From an uncultured Bacteroidota bacterium (GTDB lineage Bacteria; Bacteroidota; Bacteroidia; Bacteroidales; UBA12481), in contig CAINOB010000038.1 in NCBI GenBank assembly GCA_903851365.1, positions 1 to 64,000 of the forward strand: a DNA stretch of 64,000 nt. Reading direction: 5' to 3'. The translations under genes and the position numbers were made by a program. Each line of letters starts with the position of its first letter. Position 1 is the first letter of the stretch. This document shows positions 17,257 to 24,491 of this stretch, one piece after another. The notes below the pieces were generated by a model. It was not told the origin of the DNA. It did no database searches and saw only the letters and a list, made by a program, of their open reading frames with translations.

Positions 17257-18422
17257 GCTAACAAAAATTCCAGATAATGCTGATTGATACCGTAAACTGA
17301 TTTTATCGCAGCTATATCCCTGAATATTTTTTCTTTTTCCGGATTTTCCTTTGAAGTTTTCCGGCCAACGATCATCACATTTTTAGGTGTATGCTCGGTT
17401 GAAATAAACTCAAAAACTTTTGTACGGTAACCATAAGCTTCGAGTATCATGGCCCTGATGGTATCGGTGATAATCTCCGCCTGCCGCTCCTTAAGGATTC
17501 CGTATTTTACAATGTTTTGCAGCGCACTGGTAACATTGAGCTCTTTCCTGATTTGTTTGTGACAGCAAGGTGCGCAAACTATCAGGGAGGCATCAGAGGT
17601 AATACCGCGATATATAGCTTCATCGGTGGCGGTATCGCAGGCGTGGAGGGCAATGAGAATATCGATATGGCTTAATTCAACCTTTTCTATGGTGCCGGAA
17701 TTGAATTTCAGCTGGTCGAATTTTGATTTAACAGCAATGGAATTACATGTTTTCACCAGGTCGTCCCTGAATTCGACCCCGGTCATTACCGGAATTTTTC
17801 CAAGCCGGTTTGCGAGATAATCATACAGTGCAAAGGTGAGATATCCTTTACCTGAACCCATGTCAACAACCTGATAATCATCAGGTAAAGTAAGATCCTT
17901 TATTTCAGGCTCAATCAGTTCGATATATCTGTTGATCTGACGGAACTTATCGCTCATTTCCCGCCTGACTTCCCAGTTAGCATTGATGATCCCCAGCTCC
18001 CTGAGGTAAATATTGCCAGTGGTATTGATCAAACGCGACTTGATATGGTCGTGATGGAACTCAGTAACCGGCTGCAAGGTAGGTTTCTGTATGCTGAGTT
18101 TAATTTTTCCGCCGGGCGAGCTCACCAGCCTGATATCTTCCTTGTTTGAGAACAGATCGGCATTAAAGAAATCCTCTGTCAGGGCTTTTCTGATAATGCC
18201 GATCCCCTCATCAAATTCATAATTCTTAGTGATATCCCTGGTGGTATGCCTGTAAACAAAATTCAACCGGAAACCCCTTTTCAGGTTCGTCAGTGTGACA
18301 ATAATGCTTTGTAAATCTGACGATTTGCTTCGTTGGTTGCTGATCGTTAATTTGATCAGGACTTTTTCATCAATACAGCTTGCCAGCTTATCGAAGAAAG
18401 CCTCAATGGGGTTTTTTTCCAT
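17253..18422 (-). CDS. Class I SAM-dependent methyltransferase (Methyltransf_32 type)
   Basis: A 389-residue protein with a SAM-binding motif (YQVVDMGSGKGYLTFALY, near residue 190), an acidic helix (GVEFRDDLV) and the characteristic LHACDTATDEAI and CAPCCHKQIR segments seen in the Methyltransf_32/RRNAD1-like group. The N-terminal ~170 residues are specific to the protein. Substrate unknown; RNA or protein are both possible. A TATCTTTG promoter element sits only four bases before the ATG, which suggests a leaderless or nearly leaderless mRNA. Its stop overlaps the protease start, so both may be cotranscribed. Confidence 0.85.
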   Translation of the reverse strand: MEKNPIEAFFDKLASCIDEKVLIKLTISNQRSKSSDLQSIIVTLTNLKRGFRLNFVYRHTTRDITKNYEFDEGIGIIRKALTEDFFNADLFSNKEDIRLVSSPGGKIKLSIQKPTLQPVTEFHHDHIKSRLINTTGNIYLRELGIINANWEVRREMSDKFRQINRYIELIEPEIKDLTLPDDYQVVDMGSGKGYLTFALYDYLANRLGKIPVMTGVEFRDDLVKTCNSIAVKSKFDQLKFNSGTIEKVELSHIDILIALHACDTATDEAIYRGITSDASLIVCAPCCHKQIRKELNVTSALQNIVKYGILKERQAEIITDTIRAMILEAYGYRTKVFEFISTEHTPKNVMIVGRKTSKENPEKEKIFRDIAAIKSVYGINQHYLEFLLA

Positions 18423-18426
18423 TCGG

Positions 18427-18434
18427 CAAAGATA
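18427..18434 (-). promoter_or_regulatory. TATCTTTG promoter element immediately before the methyltransferase ATG
   Basis: Read on the minus strand this gives TATCTTTGCCGAATG. The -7 element matches TAnnTTTG exactly and leaves only four bases to the start codon, so transcription should begin at or within a base or two of the ATG. Confidence 0.55.
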
Positions 18435-18441
18435 GCTTTTT

Positions 18442-18590
18442 CAGTCGGCAGAAAGCAGTCGGCAGTTGGCACATTTCGGGGTATGCGATGGGGTTCCAGG
18501 TTACCAGGAATTACAACTCTTCCGATCTTTCTTTCGTCCCCCGATCTTCTTCTTCGTCCTCCGTGTTACGCGTTTCGCGTCACGACCTTA
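18442..18590 (+). repeat. Degenerate heptamer arrays between methyltransferase and tpx
   Basis: Two blocks. Block 1 (18442-18476) is CAGTCGG, CAGAAAG, CAGTCGG, CAGTTGG, CACATTT. Block 2 (about 18516-18590) begins ACTCTTCCGATCTTTC and continues with CGnnnnn units (CGTCCTC, CGTGTTA, CGCGTTT, CGCGTCA, CGACCTT) into the tpx stop. Block 2 shares about 60 bases, with mismatches, with the array at 39842. Confidence 0.75.
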
Positions 18591-19085
18591 CAGTACGGCC
18601 AGCGCTGCGTCGTAATTCGGTTCGTCAACGATTTCAGGAACCTGCTGCGAATACAAAACAGTTCCGTTAGAGTCAGTAACAATTACCGCACGTGAAAGAA
18701 GGTGAGCCAGCGGTCCGGTGGTAATTTCAACCTGGTAGTCTTTGCCGAATTTGCCGGTAGCAAAATCTGACAGGGTAATTGCATTTTCGATGCCCTCGGT
18801 GCCGCAAAAACGAGCTTGAGCAAAAGGCAGATCCCTCGAAATGCACAAAACTTTGGTGTCTTTTAAACCAGCAGCTGCCTTATTAAAAGCTCTGACTGAA
18901 GCAGCGCAAGTTCCGGTATCAAGGCTCGGAAAGATATTTAATATCAATCTTTTCCCTTCAAAATCTTTCAGCGAAACGTGAGCCAGACCATTGGTGATTA
19001 AATCAAAGTCTGCAATTTTCTGACCAATAGAAGGAAGAGTACCAAGAGTACTTACTGGATTGCCTTTCAATGTAATAGAAGCCAT
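18588..19085 (-). CDS. tpx: Thiol peroxidase
   Basis: A 165-residue atypical 2-Cys peroxiredoxin that reduces hydrogen and organic peroxides with thioredoxin. The peroxidatic Cys60 lies in FPSLDTGTCAASVR and the resolving Cys94 in ARFCGTEGIEN, equivalent to E. coli Tpx Cys61 and Cys95. Length and the C-terminal EPNYDAALAVL match the family. No signal peptide, so it acts in the cytoplasm. It stands alone, with a repeat array at its 3' end. Confidence 0.96.
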   Translation of the reverse strand: MASITLKGNPVSTLGTLPSIGQKIADFDLITNGLAHVSLKDFEGKRLILNIFPSLDTGTCAASVRAFNKAAAGLKDTKVLCISRDLPFAQARFCGTEGIENAITLSDFATGKFGKDYQVEITTGPLAHLLSRAVIVTDSNGTVLYSQQVPEIVDEPNYDAALAVL

Positions 19086-19193
19086 AATGTGTTTTGTATT
19101 TGTTTGGTAATGTTTAGTTATTGCTTAAACAGACAACAGTCAGGAATGTTTAAATTATGGTTTAATTTATGCTGATATTGATCCCGCCGGACC

Positions 19194-19201
19194 TAATTTT
19201 G
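19194..19201 (+). promoter_or_regulatory. TAATTTTG -7 element upstream of the GH63-like gene
   Basis: An exact TAnnTTTG match 21 bases before the ATG at 19223. It also lies inside the frame that would result from starting at the upstream ATG at 19169, which argues for the later start. Confidence 0.5.
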
Positions 19202-19222
19202 AATGACCAAGCAAATTTAAGA

Positions 19223-20500
19223 ATGAAAATTCGAAATATTTTAATAATCAGTGTATTGCCTTTATTTTTTATGCAATGCGATCGGAAGGGAAGTAATGAA
19301 AGTGCTTCGCTGAAAATTTTATATGATAGTTTATCAGTCCGGTACAGCCGGCTTGAGCCCCAGGTGATTCAACCGGCAGAGGGTTACCTGAAGTATCCGT
19401 ATCTCATTCCTGCAGGATTTTACAAGCAAATGTGGGATTGGGATGGTTTTTTCATCGGCAATCATTTGGCAGCCCAGGGAAAACCGGAATATCTGAAGTA
19501 TTGGGCACTTAACCTGATGGAAGGTATCGACAGTACCGGGTATGTATCGGGCTGTGCAACCACCAAAGGGCCAAGACCGATTTTCGGAAAGTTTGCCATG
19601 AAGCCATTTCTTGCACAGGGGGCTTGGATTGCATCGGTTAAACTGCATGATTTCAGTTGGATAGAGCCTTACTATTCAGCGATGATGAGAGTGCTGGAGT
19701 ACAGGGACAGAACGCAGTTGGATACGAAATATGGCCTCTATTTTTGGGATATTGCCATGCAGAGCGGGGCCGACAATAATCCCGCATTAAACTATTATAC
19801 CGATGATAAGCGTTCATTCCTCGCTTGTGATGCCAGTACCTGGCAGCTCAGGGAATTAATTGCCCAGGCGAATATCGCTGAAAAACTGGGCAAATCAGGT
19901 GATGCAGTGATGCTCCGCGCAAAAGCATCAGCACTGAAGGATGCCATCAACAAAGTGCTTTGGTGTGAAAAAGATCAGATGTATTATAATGTCGATCGCG
20001 AAACAGGTGATTTTTATAAGCGGATAAGTTTTTCATCCTTCTTACCGCTGGTCGAAAATATTGCTCCCAAAGCCAAAGGGGCCGAAATGATCAGAAAATA
20101 TCTTATCAATCCTGATTATATGAAAGCTGAATATGGGTTGCGTTCACTTTCGAAAATGGACCCTGATTATAACAATAAGAATGTCATTTTACCTTTTTCC
20201 AACTGGCAGGGACCGATATGGCCGATTGCCAATTATATCTATTCTATAGCCCTCAAAAACTATGGCTTCGATGAGGAAGTGCGGTGGCTGGGTACGACGC
20301 TGGGAACTCTTTTATTGAATGATATCCGCAAGTGGGGATCGATGCATGAGAATTACCATGCTGAAACCGGCGCACCATTGGCTCCGGCTGCCACTTATGT
20401 CGATGCTAATGGCAAATTTGTAGGATTCGTCGGATGGAACCTTTGCATTCAGCAGGTGCTGGAAGGGGTGCTTTTTGACAAATGGATGCTTTTAGATTAA
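19223..20500 (+). CDS. GH63/GH37-like (alpha/alpha)6 glycosidase, lipoprotein
   Basis: About 425 residues from the ATG at 19223, which gives a good lipoprotein signal peptide (MKIRNILIISVLPLFFMQC). The catalytic region resembles the MGH/GH63 and trehalase-like families: QMWDWDGFF near residue 68 (usual acid Asp region), SGCDNNPALNYYTD-like substrate loop (here QSGADNNPALN) and the C-terminal FSNWQGPIWPIANYI and MHENYHAETGAPL motifs with the second carboxylate. It probably hydrolyses a glucoside or glycerate-type solute in the periplasm; exact substrate is unknown. A strong terminator hairpin follows the stop directly. Confidence 0.8.
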   Translation: MKIRNILIISVLPLFFMQCDRKGSNESASLKILYDSLSVRYSRLEPQVIQPAEGYLKYPYLIPAGFYKQMWDWDGFFIGNHLAAQGKPEYLKYWALNLMEGIDSTGYVSGCATTKGPRPIFGKFAMKPFLAQGAWIASVKLHDFSWIEPYYSAMMRVLEYRDRTQLDTKYGLYFWDIAMQSGADNNPALNYYTDDKRSFLACDASTWQLRELIAQANIAEKLGKSGDAVMLRAKASALKDAINKVLWCEKDQMYYNVDRETGDFYKRISFSSFLPLVENIAPKAKGAEMIRKYLINPDYMKAEYGLRSLSKMDPDYNNKNVILPFSNWQGPIWPIANYIYSIALKNYGFDEEVRWLGTTLGTLLLNDIRKWGSMHENYHAETGAPLAPAATYVDANGKFVGFVGWNLCIQQVLEGVLFDKWMLLD

Positions 20501-20533
20501 AGCTGCCAACTTGGAAGAAAAGTTGGCAGTTTT
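20501..20533 (+). terminator. Bidirectional terminator hairpin with GGAAGAA loop
   Basis: A perfect 10-bp stem (CTGCCAACTT at 20503-20512, AAGTTGGCAG at 20520-20529) with loop GGAAGAA, followed by TTTTATTT. It begins at the base after the GH63 stop and lies between this gene and the convergent norB. Confidence 0.85.
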
Positions 20534-20563
20534 ATTTGGCCTTTTTTCATTTCAACTTCCCTT

Positions 20564-20590
20564 TTTGCCTTTTTGCCCTTTGCCCTATTT
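20564..20590 (+). repeat. TTGCC-type array running into the norB stop codon
   Basis: Short units of the form TTGCCTTT, TTGCCCTT, TGCCCTA lie at the end of norB, matching the arrays at 10167 and 52576 in sequence and placement. Confidence 0.65.
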
Positions 20591-22822
20591 TTTAACGCTC
20601 CAGCCCAGCTTTAGTCCGAAAACGAACCATGCCAGGCAGAGGGCTCCAGCCGAGAAAATAATATCTCCGAACATTCTCATCCACCGGAAAGTGGTGATTA
20701 GCGGAGTATGCAAAAACTCAGCCGAACGGGCATACCACAGGCCATGCTTGACCGAGGCGATGGTCTGAGCCAGGCCAACAGGAAGTACACTTATTAGTAC
20801 CATTGCCAGAAGTCCGATATTTATCATCCAGAAGGCCCATTTGAGCGGGCTTTCCTTCCAGGTGACTTTTAGGTCCATTTCCCGCAAAACAAATAGCATC
20901 AGTCCGATGCCCAACATTCCGTAAACGCCGAAAAGTGCGGTGTGACCATGAACTGGGGTGGTATTCAATCCCTGCATGTAATAGAGTGCAATCGGCGGAT
21001 TGATCAGGAAACCGAAGATCCCGGCTCCGACAAGATTCCAGAAAGCTACCGCAATAAAGAAATAGATCGGCCATTTATAGGTTTTCACCCATTCCTGCGA
21101 ACGGCTGAGCCTGAGGTTATGCCAGGCTTCGAATCCTATCAGAACCAGTGGCACCACTTCCAGAGCGCTGAATGTTGCCCCCAAAGCGAGGACCCCGGTT
21201 GGCGTTCCTGTAAAATACAGGTGATGAAAAGTGCCAAGAATTCCACCGGAAAGGAAGATGATGGTCGAGAAAAGCACTGTGGTTGTTGCAGTCTTTGGTC
21301 GCAGCAGCTGCATCCTGACAAACAGGAATGCAATAATGACAGTTGCAAATACTTCAAAGAATCCTTCGACCCAAAGGTGGACAACCCACCAGCGCCAGTA
21401 TTCAGCCATTGCCAGGTTGGTTTGACGGCCCCACATGAGTCCGGCACCGTAAAAAGCAGCGATGGCAAGTGAAGCTATAATGAACATGATCAGCAAACTC
21501 CGGCTTTCGGACTTTCTTTTCAATGCCGGAATTATAGCCCTGGTAATAAGGAACAACCAGATAAACAAACCTGCAAAGAGGAAAATCTGCCAGAAACGTC
21601 CTAAATCGACATATTCATACCCCTGGTGTCCGAACCAGAAGTTCTGGACCAGACCCAGTCGCTGCATGATTCCGAGGAATTGGCCGGTGAGAGATCCGAC
21701 CACAATGACCAAAAGTGCACCAAAAAGGAGATTTACCCCCAGTCGCTGATATTTAGGTTCATGGCCTGAGATGACCGGGGCATAAAATAATCCTGTGGCA
21801 AGCCAGGAGGTGGCGATCCAAAAGATTGCCAATTGGATATGCCAGGTGCGCGAAAGAGAGTAGGGAAGGAAATTCGACAAGGGCAGACCGTAAAATGCCT
21901 GTCCTTCAACGCTGTAATGCGCTGTGATTACTCCCATTAATATTTGAACCAGGATAAGTGCTGTAACGATCCAGAAATATTTCAGTGTCGCTTTCATCGA
22001 TGGGGTCATGAAAGTACCAAGGGTTGGATTCTTATCAGGAATAAAATCCAGACTTTCTTCTTTTCTGGTTGCCTGATACCAAGCAAGCAACCCTATACCG
22101 GCAAGCAGAATGATAACGCTGAACCCGGTCCAGAAAATCATGGAGGCCGAAGGAACATTATCAATCAGCTTTTCGGGCGGCCAGTTGTTTGAATAGGTAA
22201 TATCCTGATCGGGACGATTGGTTGATGTTGCCCAGGTTGCCCAAAAGAAAAAACAATTCATGAGAGCCATCCTGTCGGGATCACTGACCGTGTTATCCTT
22301 CATTGCATATTGATCCCTTAGTTTGGCCATAGATGGATCGTGCATAAAGAGTTTTGCATAATATTCACTGTTAGCACGATAAGCTTTTGCTCGCATTTCG
22401 GAAACAACAAGGTTCCCTGTTTTAGGATCATAGGTATTGGCCCGGATCTCTTGTTTCAGACGGGCTTGAAGAGCGGCCTGTTGTTCGAGACCCAGCGCCT
22501 CGAAGTTTTTTACACCGGTTTCAACGGCCCATGTATCCAATATAAATATGGCTTCCCGGTGTAAATAATCAGCGGTCCAGTCAGGTGCCTGATAGGAACC
22601 GTGGCCCCAGATGGTTCCCAATTCCTGACCTCCGGTGGATTGCCATACGTTCTGGCCATCACGGATCATAGCTTCAGTAAACAGGAGCTCACCCGAAGTT
22701 GTTACTACCTGTTTTGGTATTGGCGGTTTCTGACGATAAATTTCGCGCCCGAAAAAAAGTAGAACGGCAAAGGATAGAGTTACCACCGCCGTAAAAGCAA
22801 TCCACAAAGTACGTGTCTTCAT
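20585..22822 (-). CDS. norB: Quinol-dependent nitric oxide reductase (qNOR)
   Basis: A 745-residue single-chain NO reductase, converting 2 NO to N2O with electrons from quinol. An N-terminal extension (to about residue 220, with GQNVWQSTGGQELGTIWGHG) replaces the NorC cytochrome and lacks a CxxCH heme motif, typical of qNOR. The heme-copper core has about 12 helices with the metal ligands in RTWHIQLAIFW, VHLWVEGFFEVF, GTFHHLYFTG and HGHTALFGVYG. Length fits the family (about 760). It is divergent from an Rrf2 regulator and has a complete Bacteroidota promoter with an inverted repeat over its -33 element. Confidence 0.96.
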   Translation of the reverse strand: MKTRTLWIAFTAVVTLSFAVLLFFGREIYRQKPPIPKQVVTTSGELLFTEAMIRDGQNVWQSTGGQELGTIWGHGSYQAPDWTADYLHREAIFILDTWAVETGVKNFEALGLEQQAALQARLKQEIRANTYDPKTGNLVVSEMRAKAYRANSEYYAKLFMHDPSMAKLRDQYAMKDNTVSDPDRMALMNCFFFWATWATSTNRPDQDITYSNNWPPEKLIDNVPSASMIFWTGFSVIILLAGIGLLAWYQATRKEESLDFIPDKNPTLGTFMTPSMKATLKYFWIVTALILVQILMGVITAHYSVEGQAFYGLPLSNFLPYSLSRTWHIQLAIFWIATSWLATGLFYAPVISGHEPKYQRLGVNLLFGALLVIVVGSLTGQFLGIMQRLGLVQNFWFGHQGYEYVDLGRFWQIFLFAGLFIWLFLITRAIIPALKRKSESRSLLIMFIIASLAIAAFYGAGLMWGRQTNLAMAEYWRWWVVHLWVEGFFEVFATVIIAFLFVRMQLLRPKTATTTVLFSTIIFLSGGILGTFHHLYFTGTPTGVLALGATFSALEVVPLVLIGFEAWHNLRLSRSQEWVKTYKWPIYFFIAVAFWNLVGAGIFGFLINPPIALYYMQGLNTTPVHGHTALFGVYGMLGIGLMLFVLREMDLKVTWKESPLKWAFWMINIGLLAMVLISVLPVGLAQTIASVKHGLWYARSAEFLHTPLITTFRWMRMFGDIIFSAGALCLAWFVFGLKLGWSVKK

Positions 22823-22847
22823 ATTTGGGGTTTAATAGTTTATTCCC

Positions 22848-22880
22848 CAAAGATAAATACATTTTTAATAAAATACCAAA
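22848..22880 (-). promoter_or_regulatory. norB promoter: TTTG-N21-TATCTTTG
   Basis: On the minus strand TTTG (complement of 22877-22880) and TATCTTTG (complement of 22848-22855) are separated by exactly 21 bases, matching the full Bacteroidota promoter. Transcription should start near 22842, leaving a leader of about 20 bases before the norB ATG. Confidence 0.7.
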
Positions 22881-22896
22881 AGATCTTTATATCTTT
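22879..22896. promoter_or_regulatory. Inverted repeat AAAGAT-N6-ATCTTT over the norB -33 element
   Basis: A perfect 6-6-6 inverted repeat that overlaps the -33 TTTG of the norB promoter. The half sites resemble the outer ends of NsrR operators (AAGAT...ATCTT), though the spacing is shorter than in the enterobacterial consensus. It is the best candidate operator for the divergent Rrf2 protein, acting as a repressor. Confidence 0.5.
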
Positions 22897-22915
22897 GTTA
22901 ACTGACAACTTTGTT

Positions 22916-22946
22916 AGCTGACAGCTTTTCTTCCAAGCTGTCAGCT
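22916..22946. promoter_or_regulatory. Perfect 12-bp inverted repeat with TTCTTCC loop
   Basis: AGCTGACAGCTT (22916-22927) and its complement (22935-22946) flank the loop TTCTTCC. On the minus strand the loop reads GGAAGAA, the same as in the terminator at 20501, and the stems are similar. It lies between the divergent norB and rrf2 promoters and could block readthrough in either direction or act as a protein site. Confidence 0.75.
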
Positions 22947-22987
22947 TTAAAAGTTAATACTTACATTTACCAAAAATCATTAAGGAT

Positions 22988-23422
22988 ATGTGGTCGAAAA
23001 CCACCGAATATGCTATCAGGGCGTTAGTTCAGGTTGCTGTGAGCAACCACGAAGGACGCCGTCCTGGTTTTAAGGAAATAGCTGAATCCATTGATGCTCC
23101 GGTACAGTTTACAGCAAAGATTTTGCAAACCTTATCGCGGGCATTGTTACTAAAGTCTGTCAGGGGCAGGGGAGGTGGTTTCTATTTTGATCCCGAAAGC
23201 GAAGAGCTTAAATTAGCTCAGGTAATTCGTGTACTCGAAGGAGAAAAGTATTTTTCGGGATGTGTGGTCGGTCTGCCGAGATGCGATGAGAACCATCCCT
23301 GTCCGTTGCACAATGAATTCTATCTCATCCGTAATCAGCTGGTCGAATTATCGCAAAAGGAAACTATCCAGGGACTGGCCCGGAAGATTGGAGACGGCGA
23401 TGCAATGCTGAAGAGAAGTTGA
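22988..23422 (+). CDS. Rrf2-family transcriptional regulator, NsrR-like
   Basis: A 144-residue Rrf2 winged-helix protein. The N-terminal DNA-binding part (MWSKTTEYAIRALVQVA, LSRALLLKSVRGRGGGF with the Rrf2 wing) is followed by three cysteines (C92, C99, C105) in the spacing that binds an Fe-S cluster in NsrR and IscR proteins. Being divergent from the NO reductase gene, it is most likely a NO-sensing repressor of norB (inference). A weaker promoter-like TACATTTA lies 18 bases upstream of its ATG. Confidence 0.88.
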   Translation: MWSKTTEYAIRALVQVAVSNHEGRRPGFKEIAESIDAPVQFTAKILQTLSRALLLKSVRGRGGGFYFDPESEELKLAQVIRVLEGEKYFSGCVVGLPRCDENHPCPLHNEFYLIRNQLVELSQKETIQGLARKIGDGDAMLKRS

Positions 23423-23499
23423 AAAGTTGAGATTCGAATTAAGAATTCCGAATACCGAGGGGCGAGATCCAAGTGTGCCTGAAGTAGCCTCTTTCTTTA

Positions 23500-23547
23500 A
23501 TTGCCAAATTGCCAAATTGTCGAATTGTCAAATTAGCACATTGCCTT
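23500..23547 (+). repeat. Six-unit octamer array overlapping the 3' end of nfo
   Basis: Units: ATTGCCAA, ATTGCCAA, ATTGTCGA, ATTGTCAA, ATTAGCAC, ATTGCCTT. The last two units contain the nfo stop codon and its final codons (KAMC). Confidence 0.9.
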
Positions 23548-24372
23548 AAGTTTCGCAATCTCTTCGGCCCAGATATCTTCATTCGGAGTTTCCAGAATCA
23601 GAGGAATGTTATCGAAGCGAGGATCCTTCATCAGACGGGTAAAAAGATCCCATTCAATGGTGCCCTGTCCCAGATTTTCGTGGCGGTCGACCCTTGAGCG
23701 GAATTCCTTTTTTGAATCATTAATGTGCATGCCGCTGAGATACTTAAATCCGATTTTTTCATCGAACTCCTTAAAAACGATCTCAAATCCCTCGGCAGTT
23801 TTTATTTCATATCCGGCTGAGTAGGCATGGGCCGTATCAATACATACACCTATCCGGGATTTATCTTCTACCCTGTCGATAATAAAACGCAGATGCTCAA
23901 ATGAATATCCTACATTACTTCCCTGGCCGGCAGTGATTTCCAGCACCGCGGTAACGCCTTTGGTTTTATCGAGCGTAATATTCAAAGATTCGGCAATGGT
24001 TTTAAGGCACTCCTCTTCCGTAACTTTCTGTAAATGGCTGCCCGGATGAAAATTCAGCCGATCGAGCCCCAGCTGTTCAGCCCGCTGCATCTCATCTAAA
24101 AAAGCTGCTCTGGATTTTTCCAGCATCTCCGGATCGGGACTGCCGACATTAATCAGGTAGCCATCGTGCGGCAAAATCTGTTTTGGTGTATAACCGAATT
24201 TTTCACAATTGGTTTTAAAAGCAGATATGCTGGCTTCACTTAGCGGTTTTGCCACCCACTGACGCTGATTCTTAAGGAATAAAGCAAACGCGGTTGCTCC
24301 GATCTTATTCGCATTTATGGGAGCGTTCTCAACGCCTCCCTCAGTACTGACATGGGCCCCGATAAACTTCAT
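23533..24372 (-). CDS. nfo: Endonuclease IV (AP endonuclease)
   Basis: A 279-residue TIM-barrel DNA repair nuclease that cuts 5' of abasic sites. The start [17 protein letters not shown] is canonical. Zinc-ligand motifs are seen in order: LPHDGYL (His69 type), [15 protein letters not shown] (Glu), [12 protein letters not shown] (Asp and His), [22 protein letters not shown] (His, Asp, His) and ILETPN (Glu). The last residues (KAMC) come from an octamer repeat array, so the natural C-terminus may vary among strains. Confidence 0.96.
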   Translation of the reverse strand: MKFIGAHVSTEGGVENAPINANKIGATAFALFLKNQRQWVAKPLSEASISAFKTNCEKFGYTPKQILPHDGYLINVGSPDPEMLEKSRAAFLDEMQRAEQLGLDRLNFHPGSHLQKVTEEECLKTIAESLNITLDKTKGVTAVLEITAGQGSNVGYSFEHLRFIIDRVEDKSRIGVCIDTAHAYSAGYEIKTAEGFEIVFKEFDEKIGFKYLSGMHINDSKKEFRSRVDRHENLGQGTIEWDLFTRLMKDPRFDNIPLILETPNEDIWAEEIAKLKAMC

Positions 24373-24491
24373 TTTCGACTTTCTAAGGTAAACACTAATT
24401 TAATTGAAATGTTGAAGTCAATACTTCATGCACACTTGAATCTGTAATTTCGGCATTCGGAATCCTTCATTGGAATCTATGACTTCTTACT

